Part shown: piece by piece, positions 1 to 9,050 of the stretch | Position numbering within the stretch: the first letter of the stretch is position 1 | Layout: each line of letters begins with the position of its first letter | NCBI GenBank assembly: GCA_902786515.1 | Contig: CADADA010000015.1 | Location: 1-64,000 of the forward strand | DNA length: 64,000 nt | From: an uncultured Lachnospiraceae bacterium | GTDB lineage: Bacteria > Bacillota > Clostridia > Lachnospirales > Lachnospiraceae | Direction: 5' to 3' | Notes under the pieces: generated by a model | What the model saw: only the letters and a program-made list of their open reading frames with translations | Database searches by the model: none | What the model was told of the DNA's origin: nothing | Position numbers and translations under genes: made by a program

Positions 1-112
1 ACTGGCTATTATCTGCAAGTATGTGAAAACTAAGGAACCGCCGTGTACCGAACGGTACGCACGGTGGTGTGAGAGGTCGGGGGATTATTCAAATCCCCCC
101 TCCTACTCGATT
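1..112 (+). mobile_element. 3' end of a group II intron (domains V and VI)
   Basis: The sequence folds as the end of a group II intron. Domain V is seen at about 36-68: ACCGCCGT at 37-44 pairs with ACGGTGGT at 61-68, an inner GTACC/GGTAC stem is closed by a four-base loop, and there is a two-base bulge at 59-60. Domain VI follows at 71-108: GAGAGG pairs with CCT and CTC, leaving A105 bulged as the likely branch point, with an upper GGGGGATT/AATCCCCC stem. A branch A seven bases before the end puts the 3' splice site near 112. The maturase ORF and the rest of the intron lie outside the window. The intron is on the + strand and its end overlaps the stop codon of the minus-strand rlmI-like gene. 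The intron class is not assigned. Confidence 0.88.
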
Positions 113-1271
113 AGTGCTCATCGCATACCTGAAAAATATAAAACTTCAAATAGTAAGATTCGTCTGCCGACCAGAGTATAGGATGGTCCGGAGACTGGGT
201 TCTGTATTCGACCTGTCTGAGCCTTTTATGTACATTCTGAGCTGCCTGATGAATCGTTTTTGTAAATAATTCATAAGACATAAAGTGAGAGCATGAGCAG
301 GTTGCCAGAAAACCACCGTCTTTGACTAACTTCATTCCTCTCAGATTGATTTCGCGGTAGCCCTTGGTGGCGTTTTTAATGGAATTTCTTGACTTGGTAA
401 AAGCAGGAGGATCAAGTATGACTACGTCAAATTTCTCGCCTCTTCGCTCAAGCTCAGGGAGCAATTCAAACACATCTTCGCACTTAAAGTGAACGATATT
501 TTCAAGGCTATTTAATCTTGCGTTTTCCTCAGCCTGTGAAACGGCAAGGGCAGATGCGTCGACGCCTGTCACTTCCTTAGCACCGGCAATACCTGCATTC
601 AGGGCAAAAGAACCGGTATGGGTGAAACAGTCTAAAACCCTTGCATCCTTACATAATCTCTGGATGGCAAGACGGTTATACTTCTGATCCAGAAAGAAAC
701 CGGTCTTCTGGCCGTCTTTTACGTCAACGATATAATTCACACCGTTTTCCATAATCTTCACTTTAGTATCAAACTCAGGACCGATAAATCCCTTGATTCT
801 CTCCATTCCTTCATCTTTCCTGACTTTTGCGTCGCTGCGTTCGTAAATACCCCGTATGGTTATGCCATCCTCTAAAAGAACTTCCTGTAATGTCTTCAGA
901 ATAACAGGTTTTAGCAAATCAATTCCAAGAGCCAGTGACTGTACAACCAGGACATCAGAGAATTTGTCAATCACAATGCCCGGAAGAAAGTCGGCCTCTC
1001 CGAAGATAATGCGGCAGCTTGAAGTATCCACTGTTTTCTTTCTGTAATCCCAGGCATTTAAAACACGCATTCTGATAAAATCTTCGTTAATATCAGTATC
1101 TATGTTTCTTGTAAGGATGCGAACAGTGATTTTTGAATTGGTATTGATAAAACCTTTTCCCATGGGATAACCGTCAAAGTCCCTCACTATTACAATATCT
1201 CCGTTAGTGAAATCGTCATCAATAGAAGCGATTTCATTATCAAATATCCAAAGTCCGCCGGATTTGAGCAT
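111..1271 (-). CDS. rlmI: RlmI-like 23S rRNA (cytosine-C5) methyltransferase
   Basis: SAM-dependent class I RNA methyltransferase of the RlmI/YccW (COG1092) family, which methylates a cytosine of 23S rRNA in the cytoplasm. From the ATG at 1271 the protein has 386 residues. An N-terminal PUA-type RNA-binding domain (about 1-70) is followed by the Rossmann methyltransferase with the SAM-binding VLDCFTHTGS stretch (212-221), DPPAF (287-291) and the Cys-containing TCSCSHF motif (324-330). The start is doubtful. Codons upstream of this ATG encode ATVTLKKGEGR, which matches the normal PUA start of the family, and they begin with ATA at 1305-1307, eight bases after a GGAGG. The true protein may therefore start on ATA. 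The stop codon at 111-113 straddles the end of the group II intron. Family assignment is secure; the exact rRNA target is inferred. Confidence 0.93.
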   Translation of the reverse strand: MLKSGGLWIFDNEIASIDDDFTNGDIVIVRDFDGYPMGKGFINTNSKITVRILTRNIDTDINEDFIRMRVLNAWDYRKKTVDTSSCRIIFGEADFLPGIVIDKFSDVLVVQSLALGIDLLKPVILKTLQEVLLEDGITIRGIYERSDAKVRKDEGMERIKGFIGPEFDTKVKIMENGVNYIVDVKDGQKTGFFLDQKYNRLAIQRLCKDARVLDCFTHTGSFALNAGIAGAKEVTGVDASALAVSQAEENARLNSLENIVHFKCEDVFELLPELERRGEKFDVVILDPPAFTKSRNSIKNATKGYREINLRGMKLVKDGGFLATCSCSHFMSYELFTKTIHQAAQNVHKRLRQVEYRTQSPDHPILWSADESYYLKFYIFQVCDEH

Positions 1272-1363
1272 GCGGCCTTCGCCTTTTTTTAATGTAACAG
1301 TTGCTATCTATAAAACCTCCACTACAGAATAGTACATCGAATATTAAGTAACTGATACACTTC

Positions 1364-1560
1364 GTTGATTATGAGTATTCATACATCTGCGACAGTGATT
1401 TTTACGTACTATTTTTAATTTTTATATGATGGATACGTAGTAAACAACGAAATCCTACGTATAATTTTGAAACTTTTGTAAAATGATACGTAGTAAACAT
1501 CAGCATCCTACGTATCATTTTGAAATTATCAGAAAATCATACGTAAGAGAAGCTGAAATC
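1364..1560 (+). repeat. Non-coding repeat family A, copy 1
   Basis: This fills most of the gap between the rlmI-like gene and the next gene. It starts with GTTGATTATGAGTATTCAT and includes two consecutive 53-base units (1432-1484 and 1485-1537) plus a partial third. Each full unit holds an inverted repeat of the type ATACGTAG...CTACGTAT. A second, diverged copy lies at about 35,960-36,135 in the opposite orientation and shares the terminal 27-base motif and the internal TACGTA arms. There is no open reading frame. It is probably a dispersed intergenic repeat; function unknown. Confidence 0.75.
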
Positions 1561-1660
1561 CCATGGATTTCGTTGTGTAACGTATTAGTTATTTATTATT
1601 AGATGTAATAGAAACAGAATAACATAAATACTTACTTTTTTCAATGTACATCGCTAATCC

Positions 1661-1689
1661 TTGACAAATCGGTAAAATTTACTTAGTAT
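1661..1689 (+). promoter_or_regulatory. SigA-type promoter for the glycosyltransferase
   Basis: TTGACA at 1661-1666, a 17-base spacer and TAGTAT at 1684-1689. The transcript would start near 1696, about 30 bases before the glycosyltransferase ATG at 1725. The rest of 1561-1724 is AT-rich with nothing else recognisable. Confidence 0.7.
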
Positions 1690-1724
1690 TTCATTATGAA
1701 AACGGACTAAGGGGGCGGAAATTT

Positions 1725-2768
1725 ATGATAACAGTCAGTTTATGTATGATAGTAAAGAACGAAGAAAAAGTATTAAGACGGTGTCTGGATTCACTGAAAG
1801 GTCTTATGGATGAAATTATTATTGTTGATACGGGTTCAACTGATAATACAAAAAAAATTGCGGCAGAATACACGGACCGCATATATGATTTTGAATGGAC
1901 AGACGACTTTAGTGAAGCCAGAAATTTCAGCTTTTCAAAGGCAACTATGGATTATATATATACGGCAGATGCAGATGAGGTAATAGACAGCGAGAATTTC
2001 AGTCGTTTTATGAATATAAAAGAATGTATGATGGAAGAGATTGAGATTGTGCAGATGAAATATATTAATGAAAATGCGGATAACAATCTGCAGAACAGCA
2101 GGGTGGAGTACCGGCCGAAGCTGTTTAAACGGCTCAGGACATTTACTTGGACAGATCCTGTGCATGAGACGGTGAGGACATGGCCGGTGGTATTTGACAG
2201 TGACATCTGCATACTTCACAAGCCGGAAGGAGTTCACGGAACAAGAGACCTGTCAATTTTTTACAGGCACACACAAAATGGCGGGCGGTTATCAAAGCGT
2301 ATAAGAAACATGTATGCAAGGGAACTGCTGAATATAGGAACAAAAGAAGATTTTGATAAAGCGACTGAATATTTTGAACGGGTATATGCAGATGAAAATA
2401 TAGATGACGATTCTAAAAAAGAGGCAGCCTGTGTTCTGGCAAGAAGTTACAGATTTAATGGAGATATGCTTAACTTTTTTAAGTATGCTTTAAAAGATGT
2501 TTTAACAGAATCATGTTCAGAAATGTGTTATGAGCTTGGAGAAATGTATTTTGCGTCAGGAGATTATATAGAGGCATCGATTTGGTACTATAATGCTATT
2601 TATGAGACATCATGTATTCTTGATATACACACTTCAGGAGATTTATCACTATACAGAATTGCTGAATGTTACGATAAGCTGAGTATCAATGATTCATCAT
2701 ATGCGGATAGTGCAAAAGAATATGCTGAACTTGCACGAAAATGGGAAATGCCGGAAGAATTAATATAA
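1725..2768 (+). CDS. Family 2 glycosyltransferase with C-terminal TPR-like region
   Basis: Predicted cytoplasmic glycosyltransferase with a GT-A fold (GT2 family, the group that includes SunS-like enzymes). The N-terminus carries the family pattern MIVKNEE, then the nucleotide-binding stretch IIIVDTGSTDNT (about 31-42) and the metal-binding DADE motif (about 79-82). From about residue 190 the protein is helical with TPR-like spacing (for example YARELLNIGTKEDFDKATEYFERVY), as in related GT2-TPR proteins. The ATG at 1725 follows GGGGGCGG and a good promoter. It stands alone, between repeat A and an inverted repeat, so the acceptor (protein, peptide or glycan) cannot be told. Family call is strong; substrate unknown. 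Confidence 0.85.
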   Translation: MITVSLCMIVKNEEKVLRRCLDSLKGLMDEIIIVDTGSTDNTKKIAAEYTDRIYDFEWTDDFSEARNFSFSKATMDYIYTADADEVIDSENFSRFMNIKECMMEEIEIVQMKYINENADNNLQNSRVEYRPKLFKRLRTFTWTDPVHETVRTWPVVFDSDICILHKPEGVHGTRDLSIFYRHTQNGGRLSKRIRNMYARELLNIGTKEDFDKATEYFERVYADENIDDDSKKEAACVLARSYRFNGDMLNFFKYALKDVLTESCSEMCYELGEMYFASGDYIEASIWYYNAIYETSCILDIHTSGDLSLYRIAECYDKLSINDSSYADSAKEYAELARKWEMPEELI

Positions 2769-2848
2769 AAAGCGGGTTTTGCGTTTAATTAACATAAAAA
2801 TCACTTGCGGTATGAATTTATACGTGGTATTATGAAAAACAGCAGGTG

Positions 2849-2904
2849 CATCCGAATAACTATCACTAATTTGAAGAAAATAGTATTAAAAGTTATTTTG
2901 GATG
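2849..2904 (+). promoter_or_regulatory. Inverted repeat ahead of the AI-2E family gene
   Basis: CATCCGAATAACT at 2849-2861 is complementary, with one mismatch and one bulge, to AGTTATTTTGGATG at 2891-2904, across a loop of about 29 bases. The right arm ends eight bases before the ATG at 2912 and includes the only plausible ribosome binding region (GGATGTGATG). The fold could limit translation initiation. This is inference; no known riboswitch was recognised. Confidence 0.4.
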
Positions 2905-2911
2905 TGATGAA

Positions 2912-3964
2912 ATGGAGTTATGGAATCGTTTTAATAATATAAAAACAGCGAACATCATATGTGGCATTATAGCATATGGCACAGTTTATCTGCTGGTAAA
3001 GTACGGCACATGTCTTGTCATGCCGTTTATCATTGCGTATGTGGTTGCATGGATGGTGAGACCCATAGCTGTTTTTTTAATAAAATACTTAAGGATACCT
3101 GAGAATATTGCGGTAGTGCTGGTTCTTGCCGGTACACTGTCAGTGGTGTTTCTCGGTGTTGCCGGTATATGTATTGTGTTCGATGATAATATACATGATA
3201 TCTGGCAGGGATGTCTTTTATTTGTTGATGATACGGTTCTTATGACACACAGTCTCTGTGACGGTCTTGAGAAGAAAATAGGGCTGGAGGAAGGCTGTAT
3301 ATTTCCGGTGCTTAAGAATTGGTTTAATCAGTTCGATTACAAGGGAAAAGCAGGTATTCTTGCAGGGAACTCTTTGAGTATGGCAGGTGCATCCGTAGAG
3401 TGGATAGTGTCATCCATCATAGTTGTTGTTGCTGCCTTTTATTTTATACGGGATAAGGATAAGATTGCCGGGAACAGAAGGAAACTTGTTTTTGGCAGGG
3501 AGATTAATAAAGTATTAAATGCTATATATGTTACGGGTGTTGCGTATTTAAAAGCACAGGTTATCATAATGATTTGTGTGGCGGGAATATGTTATGCCGG
3601 ATTTTACCTTGCAGGGATAAGTCATCCGGCAGCAGTAGCGGTTTTTGCGGGAATATTGGATGCGTTTCCATTATTGGGCATAGGTGTTGTAACCATACCC
3701 ATGTTTTTATATTTCATTATCAAGGGTAACATAAAGTCAGGAATGATAATGTTTGCCGTGTTTGCCGCGTGTTATGGCTTCAGACAGGTTATGGAGCCAA
3801 AGATAATGGGAAAAAATGTTGGAATCTCTCCACTCATGACAATGTTTACGATATATCTGGGGTATAAATTGTTTGGTTTTCTGGGAGTGCTGACTGGACC
3901 ATTTGCATATATAGCAGCAGAAGAAATCAGGAAAATGCTTATGGCTTCAAGAAAAGAGGGCTGA
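2912..3964 (+). CDS. AI-2E family (YtvI-like) integral membrane protein
   Basis: Polytopic inner-membrane protein of the AI-2E/PerM transporter family (PF01594), 350 residues, about seven or eight hydrophobic segments. The family core is visible near the C-terminus: a GILDAFPLLGIG segment about 245-256, then EPKIMGKNVGISPL (about 295-308) and the final YLGYKLFGFLGVLTGP helix. In Firmicutes this branch includes sporulation protein YtvI, which fits a spore-former, but YtvI-like and other AI-2E paralogues cannot be separated by eye. Two bases separate its stop from the next start, so it is co-transcribed with the diguanylate cyclase gene. Substrate unknown. Confidence 0.85.
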   Translation: MELWNRFNNIKTANIICGIIAYGTVYLLVKYGTCLVMPFIIAYVVAWMVRPIAVFLIKYLRIPENIAVVLVLAGTLSVVFLGVAGICIVFDDNIHDIWQGCLLFVDDTVLMTHSLCDGLEKKIGLEEGCIFPVLKNWFNQFDYKGKAGILAGNSLSMAGASVEWIVSSIIVVVAAFYFIRDKDKIAGNRRKLVFGREINKVLNAIYVTGVAYLKAQVIIMICVAGICYAGFYLAGISHPAAVAVFAGILDAFPLLGIGVVTIPMFLYFIIKGNIKSGMIMFAVFAACYGFRQVMEPKIMGKNVGISPLMTMFTIYLGYKLFGFLGVLTGPFAYIAAEEIRKMLMASRKEG

Positions 3965-3965
3965 T

Positions 3966-5063
3966 ATGAGAACAAGGTTAAAGTTATTGAAAAGAAATCT
4001 GGACAGATGGATATATAACACAAACATTTTTTCATTTGTATTGTGGACGGCTTTTGTGGCAGATTGTGTTTATGCCGTTATGTTTCTGCTGACGGCTGAG
4101 TATCTTTTTGCTGTGATATGTGTGGCAAAGATAGCATATTATATTTCACTCATGAGCCAGAAAACAGAGATTATACAACATACAAAGACAAGCGTCGCCA
4201 AGATGATTACGCTGTGGTTTGTATTGTATGGATATTTATCCATTGCGTTACTGACATTCGGACTTAGAAGCGGATTTGATGTACTTCTTTTGAGTATGAT
4301 ACCGGTATTATTCTTTTTGGAATATTTGTTGAGGAACAGCTCAGGTTTGTCTTATGCAGCCAGTGCCATTATCGCTGTGACAAACCTGTTTATCATATCT
4401 TTGAATGACAGATTTGTCAGAGACGGGATTCTTAAGGTGTGGCAGATGAAGATGCTGCAGAGTTTCAACTGGGGACTTGCGGTATTTCTTACGGTGTTTT
4501 CTGCAACGGTGTTTATGGCGGAAGTGTTTAATATCAGTAATGGTCTGACAAGGCAGAACAAAAAGCTTAATGCACTGGCGAATTATGACCCCCTTACCGG
4601 ACTTCTCTTAAGAAGACCAATGCATGAGAAAATTGATGAAAGCGTAAAATCAAAGAGGGACTATGGCAGAGAATATTCAATATGCATAGGTGATATTGAC
4701 CATTTTAAAAAATTTAATGATACATACGGACATGACTGTGGTGACGTTGTGTTAAAGACGGTAAGCGGACTGATAGCCGGCGGCGTGGGAAAGAATGATT
4801 CCGTCTGTCGCTGGGGTGGAGAGGAGATTATGATACTCTTCCCGGATAAGACAGAGTATGAGGCAGCCAAGATTGTGGAACAAATCAGACGCAGCATTGA
4901 AAAAAATGTTATTGAATATAAGGGACAGGAGGTAAATGTTACCGTCACATTCGGAATAAGTTCGAGTGAGAAGCATATTATGTCAAAAGATGTTATAGAA
5001 GCGGCTGATAAAGCACTCTATGAAGGAAAGAATTCAGGAAGAAACAAGGTGTCCTGTGGTTGA
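3966..5063 (+). CDS. Membrane-anchored diguanylate cyclase (GGDEF domain)
   Basis: Predicted to make cyclic di-GMP from two GTP at the membrane. The N-terminal half (about 20-195) has several hydrophobic helices and no recognised sensor domain. The GGDEF domain starts at NYDPLTGLLLRRP (about 205) and holds the active-site signature RWGGEEIMI, so it is probably catalytically active. The allosteric inhibitory I-site, normally RxxD five residues before the signature, reads GKND here, so the Arg is missing and product inhibition may be absent. It follows the AI-2E gene in a two-gene operon. A c-di-GMP riboswitch occurs at 36.4 kb in the same window, so the second messenger is read as well as made in this organism. 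Confidence 0.92.
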   Translation: MRTRLKLLKRNLDRWIYNTNIFSFVLWTAFVADCVYAVMFLLTAEYLFAVICVAKIAYYISLMSQKTEIIQHTKTSVAKMITLWFVLYGYLSIALLTFGLRSGFDVLLLSMIPVLFFLEYLLRNSSGLSYAASAIIAVTNLFIISLNDRFVRDGILKVWQMKMLQSFNWGLAVFLTVFSATVFMAEVFNISNGLTRQNKKLNALANYDPLTGLLLRRPMHEKIDESVKSKRDYGREYSICIGDIDHFKKFNDTYGHDCGDVVLKTVSGLIAGGVGKNDSVCRWGGEEIMILFPDKTEYEAAKIVEQIRRSIEKNVIEYKGQEVNVTVTFGISSSEKHIMSKDVIEAADKALYEGKNSGRNKVSCG

Positions 5064-5128
5064 CAGGAGACCTTCATTTGATATAGAATTGAGCAGAGAA
5101 AAATAGTAGAATTGAAAGGAATATAAAA

Positions 5129-6562
5129 ATGGCAAAGGAAAAGAAGTTTGTTGAGGCAATTACTTCCATGGACGAAGATTTTGCACAATGGTACACAGAT
5201 GTAGTAAAAAAGGCAGAGCTGGTGTCTTATTCCAGTGTAAAAGGATGCATGATTATCAGGCCTAACGGATATGCATTATGGGAAAATATACAGGCAGAGC
5301 TGGATAAAAGGTTTAAGGAAACCGGTGTTGAGAATGTATATATGCCAATGTTCATTCCGGAAGGACTCTTACAGAAAGAGAAAGATCATGTAGAAGGTTT
5401 TGCACCGGAGGTGGCATGGGTAACTCATGGAGGAATGGAGCAGCTTCAGGAGCGTATGTGTGTAAGGCCGACTTCAGAGACTTTGTTCTGTGATTTTTAT
5501 AAAGATATTGTACAGTCTTACAGAGATTTACCGAAACTCTACAATCAGTGGTGTTCGGTTGTAAGATGGGAAAAAGAGACACGTCCGTTCTTAAGGTCGA
5601 GAGAATTTTTGTGGCAGGAGGGACATACTATACATGCTACTGTCGAAGAGGCAGAAGAAAGAACTATACAGATGCTGAATCTTTATGCGGATTTTTGTGA
5701 GGATTTTCTTGCGATGCCTGTGGTCAGAGGTAAGAAGACTGACAAGGAAAAGTTTGCAGGAGCAGAATCTACATACACCATAGAGGCGCTGATGCATGAC
5801 GGAAAGGCACTACAGTCAGGTACCAGCCACAACTTTGGAAATGGATTTGCGAAAGCATTTGGAATCCAGTATACGGATAAGGATAATAAGTTACAGTACG
5901 GATATCAGACGTCATGGGGAATGACCACCAGACTGATTGGTGCCGTTATCATGGTACATGGAGACTCTGACGGACTGGTTCTCCCACCGAGACTTGCACC
6001 TACACAGGTGATGATTATTCCAATCAGACAGCAGCAGGAGGGAGTACTTGAAAAGGTTAATGAGCTTGCTAAGGAATTGTCTGATTACAGAGTGAAAGTG
6101 GATGATTCAGATAAATCACCGGGATGGAAATTCAGTGAGCAGGAAGTAAAGGGAATTCCATTAAGAGTTGAGATTGGACCGAAGGATATAGAGGCAAATC
6201 AGGCAGTTATCGTGAGACGTGATACAAGAGAAAAGATTACGGTATCCTTAGATGAGATAAATGAAAAAATAGGTGAGACATTAGAAAAGATGCAGAAAGA
6301 GATGCTTGAGAGAGCTAGAGCACACAGAGATTCACATACAACAGAAGCCTATACATATGAAGAGTTCAAAGATGCCGTTGCAAATAAGCCAGGATTCATC
6401 AAAGGAATGTGGTGCGGAGACAGGGCATGTGAGGACAAGATTAAGGAAGAAACAACTGCTACTTCAAGGTGTATGCCATTTGGAGCAAAAGCGATAGGAG
6501 ATAAATGTGTATGCTGTGGAAAGCCTGCAGATAAGCTGGTATACTGGGGCAAAGCATATTAA
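5129..6562 (+). CDS. proS: Prolyl-tRNA synthetase (archaeal/eukaryote-like ProS type 3)
   Basis: Class II aminoacyl-tRNA synthetase charging tRNA-Pro with proline in the cytoplasm. At 477 residues it is the short ProS type without the editing insertion that is typical of the longer bacterial enzyme. Motif 2 is visible as [15 protein letters not shown] (about 147-161), motif 3 around [14 protein letters not shown] (about 275-288), and the C-terminal ProS domain ends in Tyr with a cysteine-containing tail ([18 protein letters not shown]). GGA-type ribosome binding precedes the ATG at 5129. It is followed by a hairpin terminator, so it appears monocistronic. Confidence 0.97.
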   Translation: MAKEKKFVEAITSMDEDFAQWYTDVVKKAELVSYSSVKGCMIIRPNGYALWENIQAELDKRFKETGVENVYMPMFIPEGLLQKEKDHVEGFAPEVAWVTHGGMEQLQERMCVRPTSETLFCDFYKDIVQSYRDLPKLYNQWCSVVRWEKETRPFLRSREFLWQEGHTIHATVEEAEERTIQMLNLYADFCEDFLAMPVVRGKKTDKEKFAGAESTYTIEALMHDGKALQSGTSHNFGNGFAKAFGIQYTDKDNKLQYGYQTSWGMTTRLIGAVIMVHGDSDGLVLPPRLAPTQVMIIPIRQQQEGVLEKVNELAKELSDYRVKVDDSDKSPGWKFSEQEVKGIPLRVEIGPKDIEANQAVIVRRDTREKITVSLDEINEKIGETLEKMQKEMLERARAHRDSHTTEAYTYEEFKDAVANKPGFIKGMWCGDRACEDKIKEETTATSRCMPFGAKAIGDKCVCCGKPADKLVYWGKAY

Positions 6563-6576
6563 TTAAAATCACAGAG

Positions 6577-6608
6577 TCGAGTAGGTAAATTTAACCTACT
6601 CGATTTCC
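6577..6608 (+). terminator. Rho-independent terminator after proS
   Basis: TCGAGTAGGT at 6577-6586 and ACCTACTCGA at 6594-6603 form a perfect 10-bp stem with a seven-base loop, followed by TTTCC. The T run is short, so termination may be partial. Confidence 0.6.
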
Positions 6609-6640
6609 TATTAGTGATGAAACGTAAAGAGGTGACAGTT

Positions 6641-7963
6641 ATGAAAATTGTATTGCCGAAAAAGGTTGTTCATATCATAGATATACTGGAAAAAAATGGA
6701 TTTGAAGCATATGCGGTAGGAGGATGTGTAAGGGATATCATACTTGGAAAGACCCCAAATGACTGGGATATTACAACATCCGCGAAGCCGCAGGAGATAA
6801 AAAGTTTATTTCACAGAACTATTGATACGGGTATAGAGCACGGTACCGTTACCGTGATGATGGATAAAGAAGGCTTTGAGGTTACGACATACAGAATAGA
6901 TGGGGAATATGAAGATAACCGTCATCCTAAGCAGGTGATTTTTACGGACAAGCTCAAAGAAGATTTAAAACGCAGAGATTTTACAATTAATGCAATGGCG
7001 TTTAACTATAGAAGAGGAATCGTAGATGAGTTTGGCGGAATAAAAGACCTTCAGGATGGAATTGTCCGTTGTGTCGGAAATCCGGAAGAGAGATTCGGTG
7101 AGGATGCATTGCGTATATTAAGAGCCGTGAGATTCGCAGCACAACTGGATTTTGATATCCATGAGGATACCTGCAGGGCGATTAAACTCTTAGTAAAAAA
7201 TCTTACAAATATTAGCAAAGAGCGCATACAGACAGAGATGGATAAAATGATATGTTCTGACCATCCTGAAAAGATTCTTATGGCATACAAACTGGGAATC
7301 ACCAAGTGGATTCTGCCGGAGTTTGACAGAATGATGAATGTGCCGCAGAATTCTATATACCACATGTATAATGTGGGTGTGCACACCGTTAAAGTTATGG
7401 AAAATATTGAAAATAACCATTATCTGAGATGGGCGGCTTTGTTACACGATATTGGAAAACCGGATAAGCATGTTATAGGAGAAGACGGATACTCTCATTT
7501 TTATGGCCACGGTGACCTGGGAGAAAAGATGGCGGTATCAATTCTTAAAGGACTTAAGTTTGACAATAAGACGGTAAAAATTGTCTCAAGACTTGTAAAG
7601 CACCATGATGATACAATAAGGTTAACGGATTATGGAGTAAAAAAATCGGTGGTGAAGGTGGGATGTGATATATTTCCTATGCTTATAAAATTGAAATGGG
7701 CTGATTTGGCAGGAAAAAGTGATTACAGCAAAGAGCATACCACGGACGATTTGAAAAAACTGCAGGAGATATATGAGAAAATTGTGGAAAGGGGAGACTG
7801 CCTTGAAATTAAAAATATGGCTGTAAATGGCAGAGATTTGATAGAATGGGGACTTAAACCCGGAGCTGAAGTAGGTGAAGGCTTAGATAAGCTCTTTGAA
7901 GAAGTATTGAAGCATCCTGAAAATAATACTAAGGAGAAGTTAAAGCAAATTATTTTTACATAA
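6641..7963 (+). CDS. cca: CCA tRNA nucleotidyltransferase with HD domain
   Basis: Adds or repairs the 3' CCA end of tRNAs. The class II poly(A) polymerase/CCA head is seen at the N-terminus: YAVGGCVRDIILGK then the metal-binding NDWDITT (DxD). The RRDFTINAMAF and RILRAVRFAAQLDF motifs follow. A C-terminal HD phosphohydrolase domain carries LLHDIGKPDKH and KHHDD. Upstream GTG and ATG codons at 6614 and 6617 are in frame, but AGAGGTGAC just before 6641 makes the later ATG the likely start, giving 440 residues. It is followed by the CotS-like gene 50 bases on. Confidence 0.95.
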   Translation: MKIVLPKKVVHIIDILEKNGFEAYAVGGCVRDIILGKTPNDWDITTSAKPQEIKSLFHRTIDTGIEHGTVTVMMDKEGFEVTTYRIDGEYEDNRHPKQVIFTDKLKEDLKRRDFTINAMAFNYRRGIVDEFGGIKDLQDGIVRCVGNPEERFGEDALRILRAVRFAAQLDFDIHEDTCRAIKLLVKNLTNISKERIQTEMDKMICSDHPEKILMAYKLGITKWILPEFDRMMNVPQNSIYHMYNVGVHTVKVMENIENNHYLRWAALLHDIGKPDKHVIGEDGYSHFYGHGDLGEKMAVSILKGLKFDNKTVKIVSRLVKHHDDTIRLTDYGVKKSVVKVGCDIFPMLIKLKWADLAGKSDYSKEHTTDDLKKLQEIYEKIVERGDCLEIKNMAVNGRDLIEWGLKPGAEVGEGLDKLFEEVLKHPENNTKEKLKQIIFT

Positions 7964-8013
7964 TAACAAAATACCTTTCATAATATAACAATAGAAATAT
8001 GGGAGGTATTGCA

Positions 8014-8997
8014 ATGAATGAGAAAGAAGTAGAATTACTTGACAAATATAATCTGACTGCAACACATATAAAAAGGGCGAGAGGCGGTTTTATATGCAGC
8101 ACAGGCCAGGGATTAAGAATATTCAGAGAATACCGTGGGAGTGAAAAGCATCTTGTAATTGAGAATGCCATTCTTGAAAAGATAAGACATTCGGGAACTC
8201 TTAAGTCTGATTACATTGTTAAAAATGAAGCCGGTGAACTTTTTACATCGTTTGATGAGAAAAAATATATCCTGAAGGTATGGTATCATTCAAGGGAGTG
8301 TAATATCTGGGATAAAGGTGATGTGTTAAGAGCATGTAAAATGCTGGCAGAAGTACATAATGTTTTAACGGGAGATATGGCAGACACTAAATTTGATATA
8401 TACCCCTGTAATCTTGTTAATGAATATAAAAGGCATACGTCAGAACTAAAACGTGCCAGAAATTACATAAGAAGTAAAAATAATAAAACGGATTTCGAGC
8501 TTAAGATTTTGGAATGTTTTGATAAATTTTACGGGAAGGCTCTCGAGGCAGAAAGGTACATTGAAGAATGTGATTATGAAAAACAGCGTGAAAATGCTTA
8601 TTTAAATCAGACAGTTTGTCATGGCGCATTTAACTATCATAATATTTTAATGACAGAAAAAAATGCGATTCTTGTGAATTACGAGAGAGCTGTTATAGAT
8701 ATACAGCTGACTGATTTGTATGATTTTATACGAAAAGTAATGGAAAAGTACAACTGGGATAAGGATCTGGGTAAGAATATGTTTCATGAATATGTAGGTG
8801 TTAAAGAAATTTCAGGAACAGAAAAAAAGCTGCTCAGGGTTATGCTTATGTATCCTGAAAAGTTCTGGAAAATTGTAAATCAGTACTATAATGGCAATAA
8901 AACACTGATATCTGAAAAGAATATAGATAAGCTGAATTTAATATGCAGTCAGGAAGAACAAAAACAAACATTTATTGATACCTTTGACTTTATTTGA
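8014..8997 (+). CDS. CotS-family spore coat protein (kinase-like fold)
   Basis: About 327 residues, related to the CotS/YutH spore coat proteins, which have the aminoglycoside-phosphotransferase-like kinase fold. Visible elements are a Lys in the N-lobe (KKYILKVWY), the Brenner-like motif CHGAFNYHNIL that replaces the usual HGDLxxxNIL, and an acidic residue after it (NYERAVIDIQLTDLYDF). Whether it is an active kinase is unclear because the catalytic Asp of HGD is Ala here. The ATG at 8014 is preferred over 7999 because GGGAGGT at 8000-8006 serves it. The gene fits the sporulation genes elsewhere in the window. Confidence 0.82.
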   Translation: MNEKEVELLDKYNLTATHIKRARGGFICSTGQGLRIFREYRGSEKHLVIENAILEKIRHSGTLKSDYIVKNEAGELFTSFDEKKYILKVWYHSRECNIWDKGDVLRACKMLAEVHNVLTGDMADTKFDIYPCNLVNEYKRHTSELKRARNYIRSKNNKTDFELKILECFDKFYGKALEAERYIEECDYEKQRENAYLNQTVCHGAFNYHNILMTEKNAILVNYERAVIDIQLTDLYDFIRKVMEKYNWDKDLGKNMFHEYVGVKEISGTEKKLLRVMLMYPEKFWKIVNQYYNGNKTLISEKNIDKLNLICSQEEQKQTFIDTFDFI

Positions 8998-9050
8998 TAA
9001 GTGTTATATAATAGTTCGGAATGACTAATGAAAAGACTGGAGGCAGTTGC

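Noticed and set aside
1432..1540. Possible CRISPR-like direct repeats
   Set aside because: Only two full 53-base units plus a fragment adjoin with no spacers, and the homologous copy has the same internal sequence; no cas genes are near.
6594..6606. Right arm of the proS terminator resembles the end of the group II intron (CCTACTCGATT)
   Set aside because: Only 11 bases match, within a perfect terminator stem, and the rest of the intron is absent. Treated as chance.
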